Origin: Umezawaea tangerina
GTDB lineage: Bacteria; Actinomycetota; Actinomycetes; Mycobacteriales; Pseudonocardiaceae
NCBI RefSeq assembly: GCF_003002815.1
Contig: NZ_PVTF01000007.1
Coordinates: forward strand, 186,001 to 250,000
Direction: 5' to 3'
Length of the DNA stretch: 64,000 bases
Positions 1 through 9,005 of this stretch are shown in pieces. A program made the translations under genes and the position numbers. The notes under the pieces were generated by a model that was given only the letters and a program-made list of their open reading frames with translations, searched no databases and was not told the origin of the DNA. Every line of letters starts with the position of its first letter. Position 1 is the first letter of the stretch.

Positions 1-1
1 G

Positions 2-109
2 GACGTGCACCTGTCGAACCTGCGGCGCAAGCTCGCGGGCGCGGGCGTCGACGGCTTCATCGCCACCGTGCGCGGGGTGGGCTACCGGGTGGACCGGAGG
101 GTGTTGTGA
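2..109 (+). CDS. Response regulator, C-terminal end only (OmpR/PhoB-type DNA-binding domain)
   Basis: Only the last 35 codons are present; the gene enters from the left edge. The residues (NLRRKLAGAGVDGFIATVRG, then VGYR and a short tail) are the recognition helix and C-terminal hairpin of an OmpR/PhoB-type winged helix, so this is the DNA-binding end of a two-component response regulator. Its GTG TGA stop region overlaps the start of the next response-regulator gene by 4 bases, implying one transcript and translational coupling. The receiver domain and target genes lie outside the window. Confidence 0.85.
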   Translation, partial: DVHLSNLRRKLAGAGVDGFIATVRGVGYRVDRRVL

Positions 110-474
110 GGACGCTGCTGGTCGTGGACGACGACCCGGACGTGCTGGAGGTGCTCAGCCTGTCGCTGGGCTTCCGGGACGGCTGGGTCGTCGAGACGGT
201 GACCGGCGGGGCGGAGGCGGTGAGCCGCTGCCTCGCGGGCGGGATCGACGCGGTGCTGCTGGACGTGGAGATGCCCGGCCTGGACGGCCGCCGCACGCTG
301 CGCGCGCTGCGCGAGGCGGGCAGGCTGGACGCGCTGCCGGTCGTGTTCATCACCGCCGCGCCCGACCTGGGGCCCGACCTGCGGGAGCTGGGCGCGCTGG
401 CGGTGCTGGCCAAGCCGTTCGACCCGCTGCGGATCGCCGACGAGCTGGCGGACGTGCTGGACTGGGCGGCCTGA
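106..474 (+). CDS. Single-domain (receiver-only) response regulator
   Basis: This 122-residue protein is a bare CheY-like receiver with no output domain. The acidic pocket is D8-D9-D10, the predicted phosphorylated aspartate is D53 (in LLDVEMPG), the switch threonine is T83 and the conserved lysine is K103 (in AKPF). It starts with GTG, overlapping the upstream regulator stop by 4 bases. Its stop lies 4 bases from the stop of the convergent histidine kinase. Such proteins relay phosphate or act by protein contact. The partner is probably the neighbouring kinase or the upstream regulator, which is an inference from position only. Confidence 0.9.
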   Translation: MRTLLVVDDDPDVLEVLSLSLGFRDGWVVETVTGGAEAVSRCLAGGIDAVLLDVEMPGLDGRRTLRALREAGRLDALPVVFITAAPDLGPDLRELGALAVLAKPFDPLRIADELADVLDWAA

Positions 475-478
475 GCCG

Positions 479-1681
479 TCACCACCACGGCCGGTCGGTG
501 TCCGGGCCCGCCACCGGCAGCACGACGGTGAACGTGCTGCCCTCGCCCACCGCGGAGCACACCCGCACGCTGCCGCCGTGCGCGCGGGCGATGCCGCGGG
601 TGATCGACAGGCCCAGCCCGATCCCGCCCGCGCTGGGGCCTCCGAGCTGCACGAACGGCTCGAAGATGCGGTCGACGTCCTGCTGCGGCACCCCCGGTCC
701 CCGGTCGCGCACGGCCACCTCCACCCGGTCGCCCGACCGGGTGTGGCGCACCGAGACGGTGCTGCCCGCGGGGGCGGCCTTCACCGCGTTGGCGAGCAGG
801 TTCGTGAACACCTGCACCAGCCGGTCCAGGTCGCCCCGGACCGGGCACGAGGGGCACTGGGCGTCCAGCGCCACCCCGACCCGGTCGGCCACCCCCTCCA
901 CCGCGTGCACGGCGTTCTCGACGGCGTCGGCCACGTCCACATCGGACAGCGCGAGCCGCAGTCCGCTCTGCAGCCGGGTCAGGTCCAGCACGTCGTCGGA
1001 CAGCCGGATGAGCCGGTCGGTGTTCTTCGCCGCGATCCCCACCAGCCGTTCGGCGCGCTGGTCGAGCTCGCCGAACCGCCCGGACCCCACCAGCTCCAGC
1101 GACCCGTGGATCGAGGTCAGCGGGGTGCGCAGCTCGTGGCTGATCATCGAGATGAACTCGGCGCGCACGTCCCGCGCCCGCGCGCTGTCCTGGTGCGCCT
1201 GCGCCACCGCGTACTCGACCTCGACCCAGCCGGCCAGGTCGCGCAGCCGCTGCCGGTCCTCGACGCCGAGCGCGCGGGGCCGCCGGTCGACCAGGCACAG
1301 CGTGCCGACCCGGTGCCCGGACGGGCCGTGCACGGGCTGCCCGGCGTAGAACCGGACGTGCGGCGGACCCAGCACCGACGGGTTGTCGGCGAACCGCGGG
1401 TCCAGGGTGGCGTCGGGGACCTCCATCAGGTCGCCGCTCTCGATCGCCTTCGAGCAGAACGACTCGCTGCGCGGGCCCTCCCGGACGTCCAGCCCGATCC
1501 GCGACTTGAACCACTGCCGGTCGAGGTCCACCAGCGACACCAGCACGATCGGCACGTCGAACACGTGCTGCGCGAGCCGGGTGATCCGGTCGAACCGCTC
1601 CTCCTCGGGCGTGTCGAGCAGCTCCAGCGACCGCACCGCGGCCGTGCGCTCCAGCTCGACGTCCCACCTGGTCCTGCCCAC
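479..1681 (-). CDS. GAF-domain sensor histidine kinase
   Basis: The predicted soluble sensor kinase has 400 residues. A GAF-type input domain covers roughly residues 22-155. A HisKA dimerisation helix carries the phospho-accepting H182 in SHELRTPL. An HATPase_c domain follows, with N-box NLLANAV, G1 DRGPGV, G2 GIGLGL and G3 GEGSTF. No membrane helix is visible, so the signal is probably cytoplasmic. The GTG start was chosen because GAGGAGG lies 8 bases upstream; the open frame runs further upstream, but that stretch looks non-coding. It converges on the receiver-only regulator, so the three leftmost genes probably form one phosphorelay. Confidence 0.88.
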   Translation of the reverse strand: MGRTRWDVELERTAAVRSLELLDTPEEERFDRITRLAQHVFDVPIVLVSLVDLDRQWFKSRIGLDVREGPRSESFCSKAIESGDLMEVPDATLDPRFADNPSVLGPPHVRFYAGQPVHGPSGHRVGTLCLVDRRPRALGVEDRQRLRDLAGWVEVEYAVAQAHQDSARARDVRAEFISMISHELRTPLTSIHGSLELVGSGRFGELDQRAERLVGIAAKNTDRLIRLSDDVLDLTRLQSGLRLALSDVDVADAVENAVHAVEGVADRVGVALDAQCPSCPVRGDLDRLVQVFTNLLANAVKAAPAGSTVSVRHTRSGDRVEVAVRDRGPGVPQQDVDRIFEPFVQLGGPSAGGIGLGLSITRGIARAHGGSVRVCSAVGEGSTFTVVLPVAGPDTDRPWW

Positions 1682-2168
1682 GCCGCACACCTCCTCGTGA
1701 CGTCGCCGAACGCCGTGTCGATGATGGCGGACCGGCCACCCGCGGGCACCTGGGCAGGACGCGTCCGGAACGCGAACCGGCAGCTCAGCACCGCGTCGGC
1801 TGATCGTCCACCGGTCAAACCACACCTTGGTGTGACACCCGGTCGAATGGCCGGGTCCACAGAGGACCGGGCTCCACCCCGCCGACGAGGGGAGGTGCCC
1901 ATGGCCGCCGTGGTGACCCTCCGACCGGTGGGCCGGGTGGGTTCTGTTGATTGGTGGTTGTTTCTGATTTGTTCCGTTTGTCAATGTCTCGTGTTACGTT
2001 CGCCAAGCCGAGCCCGGAGGTCCCTGTTCCGGGGTCCGGTGCTGGTCACAACCCTGCGTCCCCTGCCGTTCGACCCGTTCCCACCGCACGGACTCCGCAC
2101 GTCACCGAAGCCGTCGAGTCGGGGGTGGCGCGCTGGTTCCGCGCGCCTCCCTGCCCCGAAGGAGTCCG
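1682..2168. other. Intergenic region with an AT-rich, promoter-like stretch
   Basis: No gene is seen in these 487 bases between the divergent histidine kinase and glycoside hydrolase genes. About 1940-2005 is strikingly T-rich (runs such as TTGATTGG and TTTCTGATTTG) against the GC-rich background, and probably holds the hydrolase promoter. I recognise no defined operator. Confidence 0.5.
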
Positions 2169-4997
2169 ATGCGCCGCCTCGTCGCCTGCGCGGCGGCTGT
2201 GCTGGCCCTGGCCGGTGGCCTCGTCGCCACCGCCCCCACCACAGCCTCCGCCGCGGTCGTGCCCAAGACCCCGCCGCTGACCACCCCGTGGACGGGCCAG
2301 GTGTCCACGACCAACCCGCTGCCCGAGTACCCGCGCCCGCAGATGACCCGTCCGGACTGGCAGTCGCTCAACGGCGAGTGGGAGTTCCTCAACCCGGCGA
2401 CCGACGGGTCCGGCGGGGTGAACCGGAACGCGGCGCCGCCGCTGGGGCAGACGCTGCCCGAGCGCGTGCTGGTGCCCTACCCGGTCGAGTCGGCGCTGTC
2501 GGGGATCATGCGCAACGACAACCGCGACCTGATGTTCTACCGGCGCACGTTCACCGTGCCGCAGGCGTGGAGCGGCAGGCGCGTGCAGCTGCACTTCGGC
2601 GCCGTCGACTACGAGGCGACCGTGTGGGTCAACGGAACCCAGGTCACCGCGCACCGGGGCGGCTACGACCGGTTCGAGGTCGACGTCACCCCGCAGCTCA
2701 ACGGCGGCACGAACGAGATCGTCGTCCGGGTGTACGACCCGACCGACGCGCGCGGCGAGAAGCAGCCGATCGGCAAGCAGGTCAACAGCCCCAGCGGCAT
2801 CTTCTACACGCCGTCGTCGGGGATCTGGCAGACGGTGTGGCTGGAGCCCACGGCGGCGACGTCGGTCTACTCCGTCGACGTCTACGCGAACCTGGCCGAC
2901 AACACCGCCAGGGTCCGCGTCTTCACCCGCGGGAGCACCACCGGGCACACCGTGCTGGCCGAGGCGATGTCCGGGTCGACGGTGGTGGGCAGCGCGACCG
3001 GCGGCTTCACCGAGTTCACCGTGCCGGTGCCGAACGCCCGCCGCTGGTCGCCCGACGACCCGTTCCTGTACGACCTGCGCGTCTCGCTGCGCAACTCCTC
3101 GGGCGCGACCGTCGACCAGGTGGTGAGCTACTTCGGCATGCGCGAGGTCGGTACGAAGCTCGTCGACGGGGTGCTGCGGCCGACCCTCAACGGCGAGTTC
3201 GCGTTCCAGATCGGCACGCTGGACCAGGGTTTCTGGCCCGACGGCCTGTACACCGCGCCGACCGACGCGGCACTGGCCTCGGACATCCAGAAGCACAAGG
3301 ACCTGGGCTTCACCATGGTGCGCAAGCACATCAAGGTGGAGCCTGCGCGCTGGTACTACCACGCCGACCGGCTGGGACTGCTGGTGTGGCAGGACATCCC
3401 GTCCACGCCCGCGTTCGACGCCAACCGCACCGCGGCGCAGATCGCGGAGTTCGAGACCGAGGCCCGCGAGATCGTCGACGAGCACCGGTTCTCCCCGGCG
3501 GTGATCACCTACGTGCCGTTCAACGAGGGCTGGGGCGAGTGGAACCTCGCCGACACCCGGCGCGTCACCACCGACCTGAAGAACTACGACCGGACCCGGC
3601 TGGTGAACGCCCACAGCGGCTACAACTGCTGCGCCTCCAAGGGTGATCCCGGCACCGGCGACATCGTCGACTGGCACGTCTACACCGGACCGGACGCGCC
3701 GCGGCCGTCGGCGACCAGGGTGTCCGTGCTCGGCGAGTTCGGCGGGATCGGGCTGCGCAACCCCGGCCACGAGTACAGCCCGAACGGCCAGTTCTTCGCC
3801 TACGAGCAGGTGTCCAGCACCGCGCAGCTCAACGACCGGTACACCGGCATGGTCCGCGACGTGAAGCAGCTGATGACGACCAAGGGCGTCTCCGCCTACG
3901 TGTACACGGAGATCACCGACGTGGAGGGCGAGTACAACGGGCTGTTCACCTACGACCGCAAGGTGCAGAAGGTGGACACCGCCCTGGTGCGGGCCGCGCA
4001 CGCGGACCTGGTGAACGCCTCGCGCAACCTCGACTCCCCGGTGGACCTCACCCTCGGGCACGTGCGGTCGTTGCGGGTGACCACGCAGGGCTTCACCGAC
4101 CGGTATCTGCGGCACTCGAACTCGGTGGGGCGCACCGACGTCATCAGCGCGGCCAGTGCCGACGGCGACCGGCAGGACGCGTCGTTCCGCACGGTGGCCG
4201 GCCTGGCCGACGCGCGCTGCCACTCGTTCGAGTCGGTCAACTTCCCCGGCCGGTACCTGCGGCACGCGAACAGCCGGGTGCGCGTCGAGGCGAGCACCGG
4301 CGGCTCGTTCGCGTCGGACGCCACCTGGTGCGCCCGCACCGGTCTGGCCGCGGGCGGCACGTCGTTCGAGTCGCTGAACTTCCCCGGCTCCTACCTGCGC
4401 CACTACGCCGACAACGCCTACCTGGCGCGCAGCGGCGGCCCCAACGCCTGGGACACCGCGACGGGCTTCGCCGCCGACGCGACGTGGGGCGCGGCCGACC
4501 CGGCGCTGTGGCGCAGCTCCGTGCAGCTGGCCACGAACGTGCGGCAGTCGTTGCGCGTCACCACGTGGGGCCACACCGACCGCTACCTCCGGCACGCCGA
4601 CAGCCTCGCCTACACCGAGGTCGTCGGCAGCGGCAGCGGAGCGACCCTCAAGGCCGACGCCACCTACACCGTGCGGCGCGGGCTGGCCGACTCGTCGTGC
4701 TACTCGTTCGAGTCGGTCAACTTCCCCGGCCAGTTCCTGCGGCACGCCGACAGCCGGGTGCGCAACTCGCCCGACGACGGTTCGGCGCTGCTGCGCGCCG
4801 ACGCCACGTTCTGCGCCCGACCGGGCGTGGGCGGCACGGGCGTGACCTTCGAGTCGATCAACAAGCCCGGCTCGTACCTGCGGCACTTCGAGTCGCAGGT
4901 GTACGTGGCCTCCGGCGCCGCGGAGGCGGGCTTCGACCGGCCGCAGACGCTCACCGCCGACAGCAGCTGGACCCTCGCGGCACCCTGGGCGCCGTAG
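2169..4997 (+). CDS. Secreted GH2-family glycoside hydrolase with two AbfB (CBM42-type) domains
   Basis: This 942-residue protein is predicted to be exported: a signal peptide spans residues 1-28, with likely cleavage after ASA. The GH2 sugar-binding, immunoglobulin-like and TIM-barrel parts cover about residues 35-615. E453 in FNEGWGE fits the acid/base and E523 in GEFGG fits the nucleophile. Two copies of an AbfB/CBM42-like beta-trefoil follow, from about 625 and 790, with repeated SFESxNFPGxYLRH motifs. This domain binds arabinofuranose side chains, so the substrate is probably an arabinose-decorated plant polysaccharide or arabinogalactan. The exact activity (galactosidase, glucuronidase, arabinosidase) cannot be told. 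The ATG follows GAAGGAG by 4 bases, and a strong terminator follows the stop. Confidence 0.88.
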   Translation: MRRLVACAAAVLALAGGLVATAPTTASAAVVPKTPPLTTPWTGQVSTTNPLPEYPRPQMTRPDWQSLNGEWEFLNPATDGSGGVNRNAAPPLGQTLPERVLVPYPVESALSGIMRNDNRDLMFYRRTFTVPQAWSGRRVQLHFGAVDYEATVWVNGTQVTAHRGGYDRFEVDVTPQLNGGTNEIVVRVYDPTDARGEKQPIGKQVNSPSGIFYTPSSGIWQTVWLEPTAATSVYSVDVYANLADNTARVRVFTRGSTTGHTVLAEAMSGSTVVGSATGGFTEFTVPVPNARRWSPDDPFLYDLRVSLRNSSGATVDQVVSYFGMREVGTKLVDGVLRPTLNGEFAFQIGTLDQGFWPDGLYTAPTDAALASDIQKHKDLGFTMVRKHIKVEPARWYYHADRLGLLVWQDIPSTPAFDANRTAAQIAEFETEAREIVDEHRFSPAVITYVPFNEGWGEWNLADTRRVTTDLKNYDRTRLVNAHSGYNCCASKGDPGTGDIVDWHVYTGPDAPRPSATRVSVLGEFGGIGLRNPGHEYSPNGQFFAYEQVSSTAQLNDRYTGMVRDVKQLMTTKGVSAYVYTEITDVEGEYNGLFTYDRKVQKVDTALVRAAHADLVNASRNLDSPVDLTLGHVRSLRVTTQGFTDRYLRHSNSVGRTDVISAASADGDRQDASFRTVAGLADARCHSFESVNFPGRYLRHANSRVRVEASTGGSFASDATWCARTGLAAGGTSFESLNFPGSYLRHYADNAYLARSGGPNAWDTATGFAADATWGAADPALWRSSVQLATNVRQSLRVTTWGHTDRYLRHADSLAYTEVVGSGSGATLKADATYTVRRGLADSSCYSFESVNFPGQFLRHADSRVRNSPDDGSALLRADATFCARPGVGGTGVTFESINKPGSYLRHFESQVYVASGAAEAGFDRPQTLTADSSWTLAAPWAP

Positions 4998-5004
4998 CCG
5001 CCGG

Positions 5005-5038
5005 GCCGGGGTGGTCGCCGCGGCGCGACCACCCCGGC
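5005..5038 (+). terminator. Hairpin terminator after the GH2 gene
   Basis: A perfect 14-bp stem (GCCGGGGTGGTCGC against GCGACCACCCCGGC) with a 6-base loop begins 7 bases after the hydrolase stop codon. No U-tract follows, as is common in high-GC actinomycetes. Confidence 0.8.
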
Positions 5039-5121
5039 TTCCGGCGCGCCCCGGACGGCCGGGACCACCGGCGGTCGAAACGCCCGCGACAGGCGGGACG
5101 CGGTGCCGGCACGATGCGCGC

Positions 5122-6165
5122 GTGGACGACCTGGAGTTCTTCGCGGACCTGCTGACCACCGGAACCGTGCTGGGGCTCGACCACACCAGCACACCGGCCG
5201 AGGTCGAGCGGGTGTTCGGCCCGGCCCACACCTACGCCGCCCCGTCGGGCCGGATGACCGACACCGGACTGGTCGAGTTCGGCTGGTGGGACGAGCGGGT
5301 GACCTACTTCGGCGCGCAGGTCCACCGGCTGCGGTCCGGTGTGGAGCCGGGCGGCCCGCTGGTCGACCGGTACGGGCCGTTCCGCGAGCTGCTGGACGTC
5401 GACGACCTGCTGACGGCCGTGCGGGCACGCGGGTTCGACCCGGAGCCGGTCCCGCGGTGGGGCGACGGCAACGCGGGCTACGCCGAGTACCGCGAGCCCT
5501 CCACCGGGATGGGGGTCCTGCACCTCGTCGACCCCGACGAGGCGGGGGAGCCCGGACCGGCGGGGCGGGTGGCGAAGATGCTCGGCTCGGGGGACGACCG
5601 CCGGTCGGTCCGCTGGGACGCCGACGAGCACCGGTCCACCACCGCACGGGTCAGGCACCTGCTCAAGCTCGACGACGCCGACCTGGAGCCGTGGCTGGAC
5701 GGGCACGAGCCCGCGCCGGGACCCGAGCGGACGGACTGGTGGCGCCACCTGCGGCTGGTCGCGTCCCAGCGCCACGGCGTCGCGCCCGCCGAAGCGGTGC
5801 GGCGCCTGCGGTTGCTGACCGCGCTCGACCGGCTCGCCGTGGACCGCGGTGTCGACGGCGAGGCGGACGCCGCGCTCGCGCTGGCCGCGACCTCCGCCGA
5901 GGGGCACGGGCTCGGCCTGGCCGACGTGCCGCCGGTGCAGGACGCCGTGCGGCGGTGGCTGGACGCGGTGGACGGCGAGTACGCCGAGGCGCGGGAGCTG
6001 AGCGGCAGGCGGCCGGTCGGGGCCGACGAGGTCCGCCGGGCGCGGGCGCTGCGCAACCGGATCCACGACATCGGGGCGTACGGGCCGCACGTCACGTCGA
6101 GCGCCATCGCCGACCGGCTGCGGGCGTGGACCGACCTCAGGCCGCTGCTGCTGGGGGCCGCGTAG
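5122..6165 (+). CDS. Protein of unknown function (347 residues)
   Basis: I do not recognise this protein. It is acidic and soluble, with no signal peptide or membrane helix. The N-terminal half (about 1-140) is Trp/Tyr-rich beta-like sequence (LDHTSTPAEVERVFG, FGWWDERVTYFG). The C-terminal half (about 180-340) is helical and rich in Arg, Ala, Leu and Asp. Coding is supported by codon bias along the whole frame. The GTG start is tentative because no good ribosome-binding site precedes it, and an in-frame extension upstream overlaps the terminator and looks non-coding. Its stop codon directly abuts the stop of the convergent AraC gene. Confidence 0.7.
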   Translation: MDDLEFFADLLTTGTVLGLDHTSTPAEVERVFGPAHTYAAPSGRMTDTGLVEFGWWDERVTYFGAQVHRLRSGVEPGGPLVDRYGPFRELLDVDDLLTAVRARGFDPEPVPRWGDGNAGYAEYREPSTGMGVLHLVDPDEAGEPGPAGRVAKMLGSGDDRRSVRWDADEHRSTTARVRHLLKLDDADLEPWLDGHEPAPGPERTDWWRHLRLVASQRHGVAPAEAVRRLRLLTALDRLAVDRGVDGEADAALALAATSAEGHGLGLADVPPVQDAVRRWLDAVDGEYAEARELSGRRPVGADEVRRARALRNRIHDIGAYGPHVTSSAIADRLRAWTDLRPLLLGAA

Positions 6166-7083
6166 TCAGCGCGTGCCCGCGACCTCGGAGAGCAGGGCGG
6201 CCGCCGGGGTGCGGCGGAACCGGCTCGGCGACACCCCGTACTCGCGGCGGAACGCGGCCGAGAAGGCGAACTCGCTCGAGTACCCGACCTCGCGGGCGAT
6301 CGTGGCCAGGGTGGCGTCGGACTCCCGCAGCAGCCGGGCGCCGTACCCCAGCCGCCAGCCGATCAGGTAGCTCATCGGCGGCTGGCCCACCACCGTGCCG
6401 AAGCGCCGGGTGAACGCCGCCCTGGACAGCCCCGCCACCGCGCTGAGCTGGCTCACGGTCCACGGCCGCCGCGGGTCGTCGTGGATCTCCCGCAGCGCGG
6501 CGCCGATCGCCGGGTCGTCGGTCTCCGGCCAGCCGACCGTGTCCTGCTGCTCGTGCCACAGGCGCAGCACGGTGACCAGGATCAGGTCCAGCATCGCGGG
6601 CAGCGCCGCCCCGCCGCCCATCCGCGTCCCGGACACGTCCGCGCGCAGCAGGTCGACCAGCGCCCGCAGCTCGGGGTGCCGCCCGTAGTCCGGTGACACC
6701 GCGATGAGGTCGGGCAGCGCGCGCAGGTACTGCGGAGCCCGGCCGTGCTCGAGCCGGTAGGCGCCGCACAGGAACTCGAAGTCGAACGGCCCCGGCGCGG
6801 GCGGGAACTGGCCCATCTCGGCGACCGGGAGGTCCTCCAGCGCGCAGGGGACCCGGCTGAGGCCGTGCGCGGCGCCCGACGAGGCGAGCACCACGTCGCC
6901 CGGTTCCAGCGCGACCGGCGCCTCGTCGGCGGTGACGAGCCAGCAGGTCCCGGTCAGCACCACGTGGAAGCCGCTGCCCGCGAAGGTGGCGAACCGGAGT
7001 CCCCGCGAGCCGGACTGCCTGATCACCCGGCTGCCGACGACGCCGACCCGGACGGCGCGGATCACCTCGCTCATCAGGTCCAT
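6166..7083 (-). CDS. AraC-family transcriptional regulator with N-terminal cupin domain
   Basis: The 305-residue protein has a cupin-type ligand-binding domain (about 10-180, with GSGFHVVLTGTCWL and LEPGDVVLASSGAAHGL). A C-terminal pair of AraC helix-turn-helix motifs follows (about 205-300, with LSAVAGLSRAAFTRRF and REVGYSSEFAFSAAFRREYG). The ATG start was chosen because it gives the usual family length; upstream in-frame codons look non-coding. It diverges from the flavin monooxygenase-like gene, 109 bases away, which makes that gene the likely target. Confidence 0.9.
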   Translation of the reverse strand: MDLMSEVIRAVRVGVVGSRVIRQSGSRGLRFATFAGSGFHVVLTGTCWLVTADEAPVALEPGDVVLASSGAAHGLSRVPCALEDLPVAEMGQFPPAPGPFDFEFLCGAYRLEHGRAPQYLRALPDLIAVSPDYGRHPELRALVDLLRADVSGTRMGGGAALPAMLDLILVTVLRLWHEQQDTVGWPETDDPAIGAALREIHDDPRRPWTVSQLSAVAGLSRAAFTRRFGTVVGQPPMSYLIGWRLGYGARLLRESDATLATIAREVGYSSEFAFSAAFRREYGVSPSRFRRTPAAALLSEVAGTR

Positions 7084-7192
7084 GCCCCGATGGTATCGAC
7101 GGCGGCCCGCGGGCCCACCGAGCACGATCTCGTATGGACCGGTGCGGTCCGCGCATGGTCGCGCGTGCGCGCCCGGTGGTTGGGTCGGCTCC

Positions 7193-8257
7193 ATGATCGA
7201 TCACTCCACAGGGGACGAGACGGGCGCGGTCCTGCGCGCCCACGCCGAGCAGAGCGAACAGGACGACCGGCCCGCCGCGGAAAGCCTGGACGCGCTGCGC
7301 AAGGACGGGGTCTTCGCCCTGCGGACGCCCCAGGAGCACGGGGGCGCCTGGGTGGGCTGCGAGGCCGTGGCCCGCAGGCTGACCGTCCTGGGCCGCTCCT
7401 GTCCCTCCACGGCGTGGGTCGCGGGCACCTGCGTGACGGCGAAGGACCTCGCCGCCAAGATCTTCCCCGGCGCTCCCGCGCACGAGCTCTTCGCCGACCC
7501 GGACGCCCTCTTCTGCGGATCGGGCGTCCCCAGCGCCCAGGGCCGCCCCGTGGCCGAAGGCGTGCGCGTCACCGGCCGCTGGCGGAACGTCTCCGGCTGC
7601 GAGGACGCGACCTGGGCGACGTTGGGGCTGCTGGTGGACGGCAGGTTCTCCATGGCGGCCATCCCGGTGGCCGACCTGACCGTCGACCGGACCTGGCACA
7701 TGGCGGGCATGCGCGGCACGGGCAGCCACAGCCTCGTCGCCGACGACCTGCTGGTGCCCGCCGACCGGGTCGTGGCGGTGGCCCCGTTCCCCTTCCAGGA
7801 CCGGCTGCTCTACGCGATGACGGTGCTCGGCCCGGTGGTCGGTGCCGCGCGGGGCGCGCTGGACGTGGTCGACGCGATGTTCGCCTCCGACCGCAAGCCG
7901 TTCATGAGCGCGTACTCCCGGATGGGGGAGTCGCCGGGTGCCCGGCACTGGCTGGCCGAGGCGAACCACCTCGTCGACCGCGCGGAGACCGCCATGCTCT
8001 CGGTCGCACGGGCCGCGGACGCGGGCGGGCCGGCCGACAGCGACCACCCCCGACTGCAGATGGAGCTCGCGGGCGCGGGCGCCGACTGCCGCGCCGCCGT
8101 GGAGCGGATGCTCGACCTGCACGGTTCGAGCGGATTCGCCACCACCAACCCGTTGCAGCGCTTCTGGCGCGACGTCGCCGTCGGCAGCCGCCACCCCCAC
8201 CTCAACCCGTACCTGGCGTTCGAGAGCGCGGGCAAGGCCTTGGCGGGCGAGTCCTGA
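7193..8257 (+). CDS. Acyl-CoA-dehydrogenase-fold flavin monooxygenase-like protein
   Basis: The 354-residue protein has the acyl-CoA dehydrogenase fold as seen in the group D flavin monooxygenases (HpaB/HsaA-like). It has an N-terminal helical domain with PQEHGGAWVG, a central beta domain with GRWRNVSGCEDATWATLG and WHMAGMRGTGSHSLV, and a C-terminal four-helix domain ending in a conserved region (DLHGSSGFATTNPLQRFWRD). Such enzymes use reduced flavin from a partner reductase; none is adjacent. The ATG is internal to a longer open frame and is chosen from homology-like length. It is probably controlled by the divergent AraC protein. The substrate is unknown, and a true acyl-CoA dehydrogenase role is less likely given the length and motifs. 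Confidence 0.8.
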   Translation: MIDHSTGDETGAVLRAHAEQSEQDDRPAAESLDALRKDGVFALRTPQEHGGAWVGCEAVARRLTVLGRSCPSTAWVAGTCVTAKDLAAKIFPGAPAHELFADPDALFCGSGVPSAQGRPVAEGVRVTGRWRNVSGCEDATWATLGLLVDGRFSMAAIPVADLTVDRTWHMAGMRGTGSHSLVADDLLVPADRVVAVAPFPFQDRLLYAMTVLGPVVGAARGALDVVDAMFASDRKPFMSAYSRMGESPGARHWLAEANHLVDRAETAMLSVARAADAGGPADSDHPRLQMELAGAGADCRAAVERMLDLHGSSGFATTNPLQRFWRDVAVGSRHPHLNPYLAFESAGKALAGES

Positions 8258-8275
8258 CCACCGGCCCGCGCGTCC

Positions 8276-8971
8276 TCAGCGGAGGTCCAGCAGCACGCGC
8301 GCGGTCCGCTCGGGGTGCTGGACGTGGACGTAGTGCGCGGCGTCCGGCCACGTGAGCACGGTGGCCCCGGCCGCGGCGGCCTGCCGCGCCGTCTCGGTGA
8401 AGAAGGGCGCCGCGGCGGCCTGCACGTAGGTCACCGGCACCCCGGACGCGTCCCGTCCGGGGTGCGGCAGCGGTTCCCGGTGCGTCCGGGTCGGCATGGG
8501 CGTGCACTTGGCCGCCATCCAGTCGAGGTCGGCGGCGTCGGTGAGGCCCAAGGCGGTCAGGTCGACCGGCGCCCAGCCCCACGGGTGCTCGGCGGGCGGC
8601 TCGCCGAACAGGTCCGGCAGCATCGGGAGCACGTCGAACGCGGAGCGGCCCGGCTCCGGCCGGAACGCGTCGAGGTAGACGACGTGCGCGATCCGCTCGG
8701 GCACGGTGCCGAGCACACCGGTGACGACCATGCCGCCGTAGCTGTGCCCCACCAGGACGACCCGGTCCAGGTCCTCCCAGGTGAGCAGCCGGGTGACGTC
8801 CTCGATGTGGGTGGACAGTCCGATGTGGTCACCCGCGAGGTGGCCGCGGTCGGCCAGGCCGGACAGGGTCGGGCACAGCACCCGATGTCCTTCGGCCTCC
8901 AGCAGCGGTCTCAAGCGGGCCCAGTTCCAGCCACCGGCCCACGAGCCGTGCACGAGCACGTAAGTGGTCAT
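8276..8971 (-). CDS. Alpha/beta hydrolase
   Basis: The 231-residue enzyme has the alpha/beta hydrolase layout. An oxyanion-hole motif LVHGSWAGGW lies near the N-terminus, the nucleophile elbow is GHSYGG with S77, and the catalytic histidine is probably near residue 213 in DAAHYVHVQHPE. The length and motifs resemble the small esterase/salicylate-esterase-like group. The ATG follows GGAGGAG closely. It is the last gene of a leftward run with the aldolase and Rid genes, 34 bases after the aldolase stop, and probably shares their transcript and FadR-type control. Confidence 0.88.
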   Translation of the reverse strand: MTTYVLVHGSWAGGWNWARLRPLLEAEGHRVLCPTLSGLADRGHLAGDHIGLSTHIEDVTRLLTWEDLDRVVLVGHSYGGMVVTGVLGTVPERIAHVVYLDAFRPEPGRSAFDVLPMLPDLFGEPPAEHPWGWAPVDLTALGLTDAADLDWMAAKCTPMPTRTHREPLPHPGRDASGVPVTYVQAAAAPFFTETARQAAAAGATVLTWPDAAHYVHVQHPERTARVLLDLR

Positions 8972-9005
8972 CAGCTCCTCCGATCCGGCGGTCGTGCGGG
9001 GGTGG

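Noticed and set aside
2046-5231. Long minus-strand open frame opposite the GH2 gene
   Set aside because: The plus strand has a signal peptide, GH2 active-site motifs and AbfB repeats; the antisense frame is low-complexity.
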